A stretch of DNA of 64,000 nucleotides from Molanna angustata (taxonomy: Eukaryota; Arthropoda; Insecta; Trichoptera; Molannidae), in assembly GCA_963576475.1 (NCBI GenBank), contig OY754970.1:41500647-41564646 (forward strand), written 5' to 3'. The translations under genes and the position numbers were made by a program. A model generated the notes under the pieces. The model ran no database searches. It had not been told where the DNA came from and saw only the letters and a list, made by a program, of their open reading frames with translations. Of this stretch, positions 33,591-44,163 are shown one piece after another (position 1 is the stretch's first letter; the number at the start of each line of letters is the position of its first letter).

Positions 33591-33593
33591 AAT

Positions 33594-34148
33594 TCCAACT
33601 GTCGATTCGTTCATGAGAATTCAATTCTCTTAATGAATCGACATTATTAAGCCAAGATGCGTGTAAGAAGGAAAATGTTGTATGGTGTAGTGGACTTTTT
33701 GCATGCTAATAACACCAACTAGAGGCCTCGCAGCATATATGTTCCGATACATTGATTTACTCAGAATTCGGAGTAGAACATTTTATGTGAGTTTTGTGTG
33801 TGTGTGTCTGTGTGTGGGTGTGTGTGTGTGTGTGGTGTGTGTGTGGTGTGTGTGTGTGTGTGTCCGTCCCCCCCTTATAATTTTTGATCCGCTCAATTTA
33901 CAGAGCCCAAATTTTTAGAATATATAAACAGTTATAGGCCTACAAAACTTTTATACTAAAGGACTGACCTCCATACTATCCTATCTTGACATACATACAT
34001 ATGTAGGTACTACATGTGTTGTATAGAAAATCAAATATCTTAAAATATTAAATAATTTGTATTTATGGGATTATAGTTTGGTACTTATTCTTCAACTATA
34101 CATACTATCGCTATCGTTGGATCTCATGTGTTACATGCAACTAGTATC
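33594..34148 (-). repeat. Interspersed repeat R-D, inverted and internally deleted copy
   Basis: It matches 2235-3243 in reverse orientation: the 42-bp palindrome (33601-33642), 'agaggcctcgcagcatatat', a TG microsatellite (about 33797-33862), 'gagcccaaattttt', then the far end 'gttacatgcaactagtat'. About 490 bp of the long copy are missing between the microsatellite half and 'aaaggactgacctcc'. Confidence 0.75.
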
Positions 34149-34189
34149 TTAAGATATTATAGAACTCCAGTAGATAATTATAAATCGAA

Positions 34190-34247
34190 TAACATTGGAT
34201 TTTTTTCCCTGTCGGGAGTCACTTCGTCTCTATTGAAATGTTATAAT
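34190..34247. repeat. Repeat R-A scrambled fragment
   Basis: 'tttttttccctgtcgggagtc' (minus-strand R-A end) is joined to 'acttcgtctctattgaaatg' (plus-strand R-A), so two R-A pieces meet in opposite orientation. Confidence 0.55.
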
Positions 34248-34254
34248 GTTTATA

Positions 34255-34332
34255 ATAATAATAATAAAAATGAACACTTCCTTGCACCTTGCGCAAATGG
34301 CGAGTTTATTGCCGTATGGCAATTTCTAAAAA
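34255..34332 (-). repeat. SINE2 3' part
   Basis: After an (AAT)n run, 'gaacacttccttgcacctt', 'gcgcaaatggcgagttt' and 'attgccgtatggcaatttc' match the end of SINE2 on the minus strand. The tRNA-like head is absent. Confidence 0.7.
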
Positions 34333-34339
34333 AAATTAA

Positions 34340-35350
34340 AATAGATAATTATATCCATGATATGGGTTATCATGAGGGTTTTGATTCCACGGTTTGACCG
34401 GACATGCCCACCTGATGATTGAATAAAACCAACGAAGTTTCATTTGATTAAAATTAATAAAAAAACCTCACTAGTGTATTATAAAATGGATATAGAATAA
34501 AGTGACAGTTCTAGTGAACACATTTTGTTTTCAATGTACATTTAAATTTTAATTCATCTTCGGAATTTAACAATTTAAAATACATTTTCAATAACATTAG
34601 AAATGTTCATCAATTCTACCTTTTTATTAATTTCCCGTATCAATCTTTATTTTGAAAATTATTTAAATGTTGAATGGTAAATTTCTTACACTTAAAAGTA
34701 CGCTCGCTATATTATATAGAATGACGATAATTTATCTAACGCCAATTTATCTAACGCCATATATTAAGAAATTGGTTCATAAACAATGAAAGCCTTATAC
34801 AAGCGGTGACCATGCTGTCATGTAGATGTCTTCGCTGACTCGCGCAAGAATCATTGGTTCGTTTTTTGATTGTGTAGGTACATACTTGTACCAATGTGTA
34901 TGTTAATGTCATCATAAAATATTCGATCTATAAATTAATAACACATTAGTCCTACCTATACTAAAGCAGGTAATATAGTCCAGGTAGATCGTGGTGAAGT
35001 TCTTTGAGAGACTATCATTTCTTTACTAATAGTCTCTAGGTCGAATGTGGGTACAATAGTCTTTTCTTTACCTGTAAATAATAGAGAAATGAAAAACATT
35101 AGAAGAGTTCATATTTAATTAAATATATAGAATTACAATGAGACAAGCATGGAAGTGAATGTAATGAGTTTTGTATTATGTAAACAAACTTAAAAACTTT
35201 GATTCTACTTCAAAATAAACTATTTTTTCATTCCTCGTAAATAATATTAAAAAAACAAGGACAACAATTCATAATTTTTTATTCATTTGCAAATAAGTGT
35301 ACGTTAAATTTGAACACTAAAGGACATATTGCCAGACGGAATTTTATCGA
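34340..35350. other. Stretch without supported gene
   Basis: Only chance frames. 'tttatctaacgccaatttat' duplicates 'tttatctaacgccatatatt' next to it (34732-34765). Confidence 0.4.
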
Positions 35351-35356
35351 TGTCAT

Positions 35357-35545
35357 ATAATGGCCCTGAGTCAAATTGAAAACGCTGTTCGTTATCGCCA
35401 AGCGCTATTTTTTTTTGTATGTGATTTGACGTTTGTTGTAGAAATTTTTTCTACAATAACAAACAACAAACGTCAAATCCCATACAAAAAAAAATTAGCG
35501 CTTGGCGATAACGAACAGCGTTTTCAATTTGACTTGGGGGCTATA
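35357..35545. repeat. Near-perfect ~190-bp palindrome (foldback element)
   Basis: The left arm from 'gagtcaaattgaaaacgctg' to 'gttgtagaaat' is mirrored to 'cagcgttttcaatttgac' on the right, with the centre at about 35449 ('gtagaaattttttctac') and almost no loop. Only a few mismatches or indels are seen over about 85-bp arms. It ends near TATA on both sides. It fits a foldback or MITE-type nonautonomous element. The open frames inside are a by-product. Confidence 0.8.
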
Positions 35546-35754
35546 TGCTTTTTTTTTAGTGAGCAAATTACGTGTCAAAATTGTACCTTCGAGAAGTCTA
35601 GAGATAAATACAGATTATTTTTATCAATATCTACTCTATCATTTTTAATCGTCTACAAATAATCTGGTGTCTTGTCCTGACTTATCAATCTTTTCTTTAC
35701 AGTGTCCAGATTAATGTATCGACGTACGACTAATACTTTATAAATATGACATTT

Positions 35755-36190
35755 TTGGACGAATCAATCACAGTATAGACGTCACGCATATAAACAGATT
35801 GGAAAATATACAAAATAAATTCTTAAAACATTTAGATTATAGAAGCAGACGTTCTTTTGTTGATCCCGCACAATCAGCCCAATATCATAAATTAACTACC
35901 TTAGAAGCCCGGCGAACTGTAGCTGACATGTCTTACTTATACAAGTTGGTGAACTGTATAACGGATTCTAGTGAGTTATTATCTAAATTAAACTTTCATG
36001 CACCAAATAGGCTTACTAGAAAGACTCATACATTTAGGCCACCTAATTGTAGTACTAATTATGCTCAGAACTCCTACATATATAGAACGTGTTGTTACTA
36101 TAACGTGTTCTTTAATGAAATAGACCTTTTCAATAACTCCTTAAACGTATTTAAATGTTCAATTTCTAGATTACTGCTTCGTGGTTAGGT
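35755..36190 (+). pseudogene. LINE ORF2 C-terminal fragment, long open frame
   Basis: The open frame (129 codons from the internal ATG at 35799) reads 'ENIQNKFLKHLDYRSRRSF', 'YHKLTTLEARRTVADMSYLY', 'KLVNCI' and 'FFNEIDLFNNSLNVFK'. These are the standard end blocks of Jockey/CR1-like ORF2. A degraded preceding part ('SQYRRHAYKQIGK' in another frame) is at 35770-35800. The RT core is absent. Confidence 0.75.
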
Positions 36191-36345
36191 GGTGTACGTG
36201 TGTTCCCCTTTTCCTACTTTCCTACTCCCTTCCTCAAAACTACTTCTTTTTGTAAATATAATAACGATAATACTTGTAAACTTAATTGGTTCACATGTCA
36301 TATTATGTATGTTAGTAAAATAAGTAAATGTAACTGTCTGTTTAC

Positions 36346-36378
<33 letters not shown>

Positions 36379-36380
36379 AA
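36191..36380 (+). mobile_element. 3' UTR and (AAATA)n tail of that LINE
   Basis: A UTR of about 160 bp ends in 'aataaataaaaaataaaat' repeated to about 36380, a microsatellite-like LINE tail. Confidence 0.65.
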
Positions 36381-36767
36381 TAGACTTTTTTTACTTTGGT
36401 TGATATATTACTAGTACAGGATCTATCATATGTTCAAAAAATAATTGCACCGGGCATAAAGAAATCTGGAAGAGGATTTTTAACGACAAAAAACATATTT
36501 TACATCAACTTGATAAATAAAAGATTAATAAAAAAAAAGGACGAAGTTTCAAATTACAAGTCACTGTATAAAAAAAACAGTCGATTGTGTGACATAGTGG
36601 TAAGTTGATTGAATTCTGTGCCAGCATCCAGATTTCAATTAATTGGTAGCCTTATGTTCCAAATAAAATCGGAACGTACTTATATTGTACGAGATAAGTG
36701 ATACATAAATCATATTTAAATATTTCGATTTGTTAAGGCAATATTTTTTTTTTTAAAAAAAAAAAAA

Positions 36768-36925
36768 AATGAATATGTCCTTGTTGAACAAGTACATATA
36801 CATCTTCCTACGTTCCCTAAAATAAGCATAAATGCTTGTGCTATAGGTGAACGAAATCGGTCGAGGCAGGATTCGAACTCGCGACCACTGGATTACTAAC
36901 CCAATGCGCTAACCGCTCTGCCACA
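36768..36925 (-). repeat. tRNA-derived SINE3, best copy
   Basis: On the minus strand: 'tggcagagcggttagcgc' (A box), 'gttagtaatccagtggtcgc', 'gagttcgaatcctgcc' (B box), then 'cgatttcgttcacctatag', 'cacaagcatttatgcttatt' and 'aacaaggacatattc'. The head has a tRNA-like order of A and B boxes. Polymerase III transcription is expected for this class. Confidence 0.8.
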
Positions 36926-36985
36926 TATAAGTATGTATTTACATATTTACAAATAATAAGTATGTCATCAGTTTATTTATTTATT

Positions 36986-36996
36986 TATATACGTGC
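36986..36996. repeat. Left target-site duplication of RTE insertion
   Basis: TATATACGTGC is repeated exactly at 37478-37488. Confidence 0.75.
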
Positions 36997-37451
36997 CGAC
37001 TCTAATGTATGCTAGTGAGACATGGACATGGCAGGAGACGCATGAAAGTAGAATTAACGCGGTTGAAATGACGTCACTAAGACGAATGTGTGGTAAAACG
37101 ATGTATGATAGAATAAGAAATGAGGATATTAGACGAGAATGTATCATTGAAAGAAAAATCGTAAGTAAGATGAAAATAAATGCCCTTAGGTGGTTCGGCC
37201 ACATAGAAAGAATGAGTGATGACCGTCTGACAAAAAAAGTGTACAAGGCTGATAAAAGAGGAACGAAATGTAGAGGTCGGCCAAGAAAAAGTTGGCACGA
37301 TCACATAAATGGGATTTTGAAAGATGGTGATGTTACAAGTAAGAATAATAGAAGAGCGTGTATGAGACGATGTATGGACGTGAATGAAGCGAGGAATGTG
37401 TGTCAAGAGAGAGGAGTCTGGCGTTCGGCTCTCTCTGCCTACCCCAAATAG
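36993..37451 (+). pseudogene. RTE-type LINE C-terminal fragment, open frame
   Basis: About 152 codons are open: 'PTLMYASETWTWQ', 'RINAVEMTSLRRMCGKTMYD', 'RIRNEDIRREC', 'ALRWFGHIERMSDDRLTKK', 'GRPRKSWHDHI', 'RRACMRRCMDVNEARNVC' and the end 'VWRSALSAYPK'. This post-RT signature is common in insect RTE-type LINEs. The catalytic domains are missing, so it is inactive by itself, but the open frame and exact 11-bp duplications indicate a recent insertion. The frame enters through GTG at the edge, not a true start. Confidence 0.85.
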
Positions 37452-37477
37452 GGAAATGGCGTGATGGTATGGTATGG
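37452..37477 (+). mobile_element. RTE tail with ATGGT repeats
   Basis: 'gggaaatggcgtgatggtat' followed by GGTAT repeats ends the insertion, directly followed by the right duplication at 37478-37488. Confidence 0.7.
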
Positions 37478-37488
37478 TATATACGTGC

Positions 37489-37850
37489 TTAAATTGATAA
37501 GACATCACTAGAATTGAATCTGCATTGCCCCACTAAGGAAAAAATCTGTGCCGAGGCTAATGCATCTTGAAACATGGACGCTATACCTAATAGTGAATGG
37601 CAACATCAATCGTACATAAAAAGTGCATCTATATTATTTGACAAATCAAATAAAAATAAAAGTATATAAAAAAACATAAAATACAAAGCATAAGGTCTAA
37701 AGCTATGGGAGAACAATTTCCTCTGCATATTATCACGTATTTTGATTAACATATAATTAATAACATTTTTCTTGTTTTAAATGGTAACTATTTGTTCATC
37801 ATGTACAATAATAATAATTAACATAGAATATTTATTTAATTACCTACATA
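37489..37850. other. AT-rich stretch without recognised feature
   Basis: Nothing coding or repetitive was recognised. Confidence 0.4.
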
Positions 37851-37854
37851 TACG

Positions 37855-38165
37855 CAAATATTGGTTTTTGTTCCCTATCGGGAGTCAAATAATATTTTTA
37901 CTGACAAACTTTATCTCAATAGAGACGAAGTTGGGATACTAAAGACGAACTAGGAACTCAAGGCACCTACAGGGCTTACTACCTGTGATCGGCTGGTTTA
38001 CGTGATCACTTTATGCGATTGCGCACCGTTCACCAATTATGCCCTCTTATTGAGGCCCTCTTACAAAAAAAGTTTCTTCGTTACTTCATAGATGACAATA
38101 GTAAGAATGCATTATTTTCAAATGAATTGTTACACGTTATTCAAATAAATTGAATTTTCAATAAT
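37855..38165 (-). repeat. Repeat R-A, near-complete copy
   Basis: On the plus strand it runs 'ttccctatcgggagtcaaa', 'tctcaatagagacgaagttg', 'cacctacagggcttactacc', 'ggctggtttacgtgatcac', 'caccgttcaccaattatgcc', 'ttcttcgttacttcataga', 'aaatgaattgttacacgtta'. This is the reverse of the order at 54216-54540. Confidence 0.75.
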
Positions 38166-38196
38166 TAAATGCTTATTTCAAAAAATATAAACATAC

Positions 38197-38362
38197 TTGG
38201 TAATAGTTCTATTGTATTTAATAGATTATTGACGCGTTTCGTGCAAAGCACATCGTCAGAATATATAACCACTAGTCTCAGTCTTGTAGAGCATTATTCT
38301 GACGATGTGCTTTGCACAACACGCGTCAATAATCTAATAAATACAATTGAACTTTAACCAAG
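38197..38362. repeat. Foldback hairpin of ~70-bp arms
   Basis: The left arm includes 'agattattgacgcgtttcg' and 'gcaaagcacatcgtcagaa'; the right arm has 'ttctgacgatgtgctttgc' and 'acgcgtcaataatctaat'. Arms are imperfect (a few mismatches) with a loop of about 20 bp (38269-38288). The 'gacgatgtgctttgcacgaa-cgcgtc' content recalls Penelope-like terminal sequences, but there is no coding part next to it. Confidence 0.7.
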
Positions 38363-38364
38363 TA

Positions 38365-39700
38365 TTTTTATATTTTTATAACATATCAACGTACAATGGA
38401 GTACTATCAAGAATTGTCGATCGTCAAACTAAACTTAGCTTATTTCAATTAAATTTTATATGTTATGTTTTTTTTTTCCTTTTTTGCTGATTTATTTGTT
38501 ATGTATTGTGATTCATTTTGATAATGTATTATGATATAATGTATTTTGTGATATGCTGATGATATAATTTATTTTGTGATAATGCGATCGACGAGAACAA
38601 GGGCTTATCTCAGGCCTATGTTCTATAATATAACAATAAACAATTTCATTTTTCTTAATTTTTTCTTAAATAACTCCCGTATTATGATCCTCAGTTTTCA
38701 GTTGAAAATCATCTCATGAACAATGTTTAAAGAAACCAAGTTGTACTGTACCTTGGCGTCGGTAATATAGTAGACCCCTACCTTAGATTTTAGATATACC
38801 AAGTCTTTGGCAGTCAAATTATGTACTTCATAAACGGCAAGCTGCTCTTTTGTTTCACACCACACAATGCCTTGCTTCAATCTCTTTCAACTCGCGTGGT
38901 GGGTGCATGTTTTGTATGCAATAAGTGCATTATTATTCATGTAAGATATAATGCAAATTTAGGTTTTGAAGCAAAGCTAGTAGATGCAGCCACTGAGTAA
39001 ATGAACAGCAGTCAGATAATAATGAACCATTGTTTTGTCTTAGTTAAGTAAATATATTTCAAAGTTGAGAATCGAAAAAAGTAGGTTATAATGACTCCAT
39101 TTTTCACTTTCCAGAATACCAAGATATTTCATAGATTATATTATATAGTTCATTCGAAACAATAAGGCACATAGCACATGTCACGCTCTTAATTTTAAAA
39201 ATATAAAACTTTAGTAAATTTAAAAACAACACAAAATATAAAAAAATACATACATAGAGGGGGTGGGAAGGGAAAAGAAAGGGGAAGAGATAGCAGTAGG
39301 AAGGAAAATGGGGCAGGGGTAAGAAGAAGAAAAGAAGAAAAACAAGAGGAAAGAGAGATCTTGTTATAGCAGATAGTTATTCTGTTTTCCTCGGACACTA
39401 GCCGCGTAAACTTCCGCGCATTATGTCGAGAAAACTTCCGTTCGCCATTCGTAACGCGGTATTCTGATTGAAGCGAAATACGTATGACATTCGACAGGTG
39501 AATTTATTCGCAATGTTTAATGCGGCATATCGAGGTGGTGTTATGTTCTGTGTAAAGAAAAAAAGGGAGGCGTACACACATTCGTTCGTTTCACAGATTA
39601 TAGTTATGAATGACATCTCGTGATACGTAACTTTCACTTTCTTTACATTATTTGATACATAAAGATTAGCGGAAGTTATCGCAAAATATTACACGTGAAT
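38365..39700. other. Stretch without supported gene
   Basis: It holds a purine-rich run (about 39257-39358, 'gaaaagaaaggggaagag') and only short chance frames. Less AT-rich around 39395-39500, without motif. Confidence 0.4.
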
Positions 39701-39789
39701 GGGAATAAGGGTGCAGGTTCAAACATTTTTAAATAAAGGCTGAATATTCACAATACACAGCCTACACTACACACGGCCAAAGACATTTC

Positions 39790-40200
39790 AAACATTATGC
39801 CATCAAATTACACAATTATCCACCAATTTCTCTAATAACTGCTACCACAATATAAGATGGTTAGCAAATTCGGAGAAATTGTTATTAGATAAACAATATA
39901 AGCACTAATCACTCCTTTAATAAAGACATTAATGTTAAAATCTTACATATTCACAAGGAGGGTTTGAAATTAGACAACTTAGAAGCATTAGAAATTAAAA
40001 AGGCACTTAATAGAAAAGATAACATCATTAATAATCAGGTCCTTTTAAATAATTCACCATTGCTTGCATTTTTCACTCTCTCGCCATAACAATAAACCTT
40101 AGTCCCACCCCTCAACCCCGTGTTACCACCCCCTACATTCCGTGTTACCACCCCCAACATTCCGTAATAACGCACGCGATTAATTTAGTACAAGTCTGTC
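39790..40200 (+). pseudogene. Possible Penelope-like element C-terminal fragment
   Basis: The plus strand reads 'STNHSFNKDINVKILHIHKE' and 'GLKLDNLEALEIKKALNRKD' then 'NIINNQVLLNN', resembling the end of the GIY-YIG part of Penelope-like elements ('NH.F......ILH....G..L..LE.LEI'). After it come about three copies of 'ccgtgttaccaccccc' (40110-40165) and 'gtcctgaagagggagcgg'. The RT core is not present. The assignment rests on this short motif order. Confidence 0.5.
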
Positions 40201-40204
40201 CTGA

Positions 40205-40455
40205 AGAGGGAGCGGTCAGCTCTGAAAACTAGTTAGACTATAAGTTACTCAAAGTGGTTAAAACAAAATTAATTTATAACAAAAGTTTTTTATTAGAAAT
40301 CTTTTAAAATGTGCCACAAAGTCATAGCTACGTATGAAGATATAACATAGCAAATTTATTTCATCTAAAAACAATTTAAAATTTCTACTATTCATACCAC
40401 GCAACTGATCAAAAAACGAAAAAGGGGACTTCTTCTTGGGCAACTAACAGGCACT
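40205..40455. other. Stretch without recognised feature
   Basis: A 61-codon minus-strand frame has no domain. Confidence 0.35.
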
Positions 40456-40459
40456 ATGT

Positions 40460-40640
40460 CCAATAATTATTTAACACGCACCCAATAACAAGTTGCCACA
40501 ATCTGGAGACAAACGATATTTAATCGTCACACAGATCCAGACTGAAAACACAATAAAAAACTGTGTCTCCACCGGGAATCGAACCCGGGACCCTTGGATC
40601 AGCAGTCAGATGCCTAACCAACTGAGCCACGAAGGCCGAC
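40460..40640 (-). repeat. tRNA-derived SINE1, best copy
   Basis: On the minus strand it opens 'gtcggccttcgtggctcag' with A box 'tggctcagttgg', then 'gcatctgactgctgatcca', B box 'gggttcgattcccgg', 'tggagacacag', 'gtgttttcagtctggatc', 'acgattaaatatcgtttg', 'tctccagattgtggcaac' and 'ttgttattgggtgcgtg'. The tRNA-like head of about 75 bases keeps acceptor-like and T-arm features, and the body of about 100 bp is shared with four other copies here. Confidence 0.85.
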
Positions 40641-40759
40641 TTCCTATTGTACCATCGCAATTCCACATTTAACAGTATCACGCACACACACAATATTTCT
40701 AGCATGTCATTATATTGCAATACTTATTTCAAAATTAATAAAATAAATTTAGGACATGT

Positions 40760-40773
40760 ATGTACGTTTTGTA
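40760..40773. repeat. Left target-site duplication of small RTE insertion
   Basis: ATGTACGTTTTGTA is repeated exactly at 40995-41008. Confidence 0.75.
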
Positions 40774-40994
40774 TTGGACAATATTTTTTTTATTTTTTTA
40801 GTATTGGACACCTGTCCTGAAGGAAGAAGAAGCAGAGGGAGACCTAGGATGAGATGGCTGGACGACATCGAGGGCAATATAAGAGCGATCGGACAGACAA
40901 ACTGGAGGAGACTTGCTGTCGACAGGGCGGGATGGAGGCAGTTTCTTGAGGAGGCCAAGGCTCGCACCGGGCTGTAGCGCCATTGCTGATGATG
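40774..40994 (+). mobile_element. 5'-truncated RTE-type LINE insertion
   Basis: The last coding part reads 'CPEGRRSRGRPRMRWLDDI', 'GQTNWRRLAVDRAGWRQF', 'LEEAKARTGL', stop, then a TGATGATGATG tail. Exact 14-bp duplications flank it. The left edge contains 'gtattggaca' twice, so the 5' junction is rearranged. Confidence 0.8.
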
Positions 40995-41008
40995 ATGTAC
41001 GTTTTGTA

Positions 41009-42840
41009 AAAACGATTCACTCAAATATAAAACAAATGTTCCGTTTAGTAGCGTTTCTCTGTCTCACATTCTTCAATACACCTGATGTAAATCAAGCATA
41101 AAAGCATTCTGTAAAGACATTTGTATCTTAAATGGGACAAGTAAGATACATCTTTTATATCATGTAAATTTAATGTTTCTGGTTTTGGCATACCTACAGT
41201 GGGATGCTGCGAATATGACGTTAGCTTCTAATGCTGTACCCACATATTTTAACATCAATATATCTACACCTTTAAATAACAGTATTGTTTGTAGGTACAA
41301 ATTAATACTGAATTCGATGAAAATATCATTATTTTTCATACACTAAAAACATTTTTTTTATAATATTCACTATACATTCAATCATGATGACTCACAACAC
41401 ATTCAATCGATTAGTTAAGTCCATTGCTTTTCGTTAAGTCAAGTCGATTTTAGGTACTATCTGAACCTGTATGGTTTTAAGAAACACTGCAAGATATGGT
41501 CATTGAACCAACAAGGGTGCCAGCAGTAAAAAAAGAGAAGTAAGAAATACATTTTATTTTTTATTACATTATTAAATTTTTATAGGTTATGACATGTGGT
41601 CTGTCCTCAATGTTTTGTGTTGTTCCAAGGCTTTGCTGAAAATCAGCAGCACTCCAGGGATACCTGGTAGTGCGCAGCTGAGCAATAGCATTTTTGTTGT
41701 CCATTGTAGTTCAATATTGTATATATATTTTTTTGTTTTTATGTAATGTAACAATAATGGCAACAAATAAACGGTTTATTATTATTATTATTTTTTATTT
41801 TATTTTTATTTTTCACACCTTTATCACAAAGACTATTATGAAGATTACTGCTGCCCAACTAGGTAACCCTGTTCTAGGGCAAGCATAGCATATTATATCT
41901 GTATTTGACCAATAAATGATGCTAAACAATTTGCTCATTTTAAATATTTTATTTTATAATTCAAAGTGTATTTCTACACAATCGTCAATAACAAAAAATG
42001 ATTATGTTATTTAAAAATGGATCTTTTTACAAAAAGGTCTTTATAAAGTATTTAATTGTAGGTACATATAGTTTTTTTTAAACAAAACAAAATGCATTGG
42101 ATTTCTATTGAGTATATTCGATATAAAAACTAATTGAATGAAAACAAGTAAATTTAGCGCTCACATCTTTTGATGATCTGTTACACTTAACATAATAGGT
42201 AATGTGTATTTGATGTAAATGTACCTACATAATGTTTGTGTGTGTGTGTGTGTATGTGATGTTAATGTAATGATCTCTCTATCCTGACATATTTATGGTC
42301 TTCTCAATCTTATTTAGTCTATATTCACTTAAAGATAGGTATATATGTAAGTACAAACTGAAAATGAACAAATTAATGTATACATTGACCAGACATACCA
42401 GATGTCAGTAATTAGGTACCACAAGTTGTTCGCTTTAAATAACAAACTCTAAGGATTAAAAAAAGACCGCCAGTCAACGCGGTGATATACTTGACCGATA
42501 AAAATGTATCATTTCGTTAGGAGGAATTATAAACAGACTTGCAACAGAAATTGATGAACTTGAAAATGATCTGAGGATGTTTTGAATACCGAAGATATTA
42601 TCACTCTGTACCTATACATTCTGTAATACATATCTATATCTTCTCACACTCTCAAGATTGTCGATTAGTCTAAAAATAAAACTAAAAACTTATTTAGCAA
42701 ATTTATAATTCATGGAAGGAGCTAGCACATATATGTATTTTTTTTTATCTTTATGAAAATGATCAAAAATTATTTGATATATTTATAGAAAATTTAAAAG
42801 TCAACCAAGCCGCTTAAAATAAGAGTACACTATTATTTTG
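41009..42840. other. Mostly unrecognised stretch with a retroelement-like tail and TG microsatellite
   Basis: At about 41625-41810 'tgctgaaaatcagcagcact' and a final (TTA)n run look like a retroelement 3' end, with no coding part to confirm it. A (TG)n run lies at about 42236-42254. No gene is supported elsewhere in the stretch. Confidence 0.35.
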
Positions 42841-42844
42841 TCTC

Positions 42845-43345
42845 GTTCGAAAAATCGTTAAAAATATAATATTTACTCCTATTGAGATCGAGAAAAAACG
42901 TTAAAATATAATATTTACTCCTATTGAGATCAAAAAAATGTTAAAAATATAATACTTACTCCTGTTGAGATCAAAAAATTGTAAAAAATAGAATATTTAC
43001 TCCTTTTGAGATCAAAAAATGGTGCAAAATATAATATTTACTCCTATTGAGATCGAAAAATCGTTATAAATATAATATTTACTTCTATGGAAATCCAAAA
43101 TTTGTTATAATATACTTACTCCTATTGAGATCGAAAAATCGTTAAAAATATAATATATACTCTTATTGAGCTCGAAAAATCGTTGAAAATATAATATTTA
43201 CTCCTATTGAGATCAAAAAATGGTTCAAAATATATTATTTACTCCTATTGAGGTCGAAAAATCGTTATAAATATATTTACTCCTGTTGAGATCGAAAAAT
43301 CGTTATCAATTAAAAATTTACTCCTTTTGAGATCGAATCTAGATT
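42845..43345. repeat. Minisatellite T7, ~40-bp unit, 12 copies
   Basis: Twelve units carry 'tttactcctattgagatc' followed by 'gaaaaatcgttaaaaatata'. Variation is mostly single substitutions and small indels. 'ctattgagat' followed by 'gttaaaa' also occurs in the R-A core, a possible but unproven link. Confidence 0.8.
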
Positions 43346-43349
43346 TTAA

Positions 43350-44155
43350 CAAGTTTACTCAATATAAAAAAATTATATTCGACATTAAAAATTCTATGGA
43401 CGGGACGGTTGGAAAAACATTCCTACTAATATTGTTACTAAAATAGACGAAAAAAAAAATTGCGACACATTTTTAAACATTTGTTTTAACCACGAATGAG
43501 ATTTTTCTTATTTTTCTGGTGGTTTAATTAATAATGTGATTTACAAAATATAAACAAATTTTATTTCCGTAACTTTCAGTATAAATTCCAAATACAAAAT
43601 AAAACATGGTAACCAAGAGAATCTCGACTGCAGAATTTATTTCCTCTGTACGTCTGCGATAACAAGTGGTGGACGAAGATAGACCTGCATCTGGTCTTAT
43701 GCTGTGCTGTAGTGGACTGTGTCAAAATAAACGGCTTTGCTATCTGAAAGAGAAATACTTTCTTGAGACGCGGCAGTCCTCACTTTACTTTTCGCCAAGA
43801 ATACTATTTCTGTGTCCGGAAAAGAAATAAACACTGTCTTTGGCGGTTCTTCTTCGTTTTGAGCAAAAAGAAAGGAAAAAAAATGCGTGTATGCATGCTT
43901 TCAACAAATTGTCACATTCCGCTTTGTGAATATACCTCAAAGCGTGTGTTGTGTACCTACACGCTACCTTTGTGAAACTGATTTCAAAAGATTTGGGTGA
44001 GTAAAAAAGATACAACTCGGTCTTTGGATTGTTTTTAAATCTTCAAACATGGAAATATTATAGCCACCGTCGACGTATCTACATTATATATCTGTATAAA
44101 TAAATCTAAGTAGGGTTAGTTACAACATTCATTACTAAGGAACGGCTGAACCAAT
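43350..44155. other. Stretch between minisatellite and LINE
   Basis: Overlapping frames of about 70 codons on both strands (43763-44015) have no domain. Next to the LINE, 'aaggaacggctgaaccaatt' resembles the end of a common insect interspersed repeat. Confidence 0.35.
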
Positions 44156-44163
44156 TGGAATGA

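Noticed and set aside
33703..33918. 71-codon frame rich in C and V
   Set aside because: It is the translation of the TG microsatellite in repeat R-D.
35360..35662. 100-codon plus-strand frame
   Set aside because: It runs through the arms of the palindrome; its length is explained by the inverted repeat.
40552..40636. A functional tRNA gene on the minus strand
   Set aside because: A and B boxes are good, but the same head is followed by the same SINE body in several copies, so it is the SINE1 head.
42845..43345. CRISPR-like array
   Set aside because: Units are directly adjacent and diverged without unique spacers, and the organism is an insect; it is a minisatellite.
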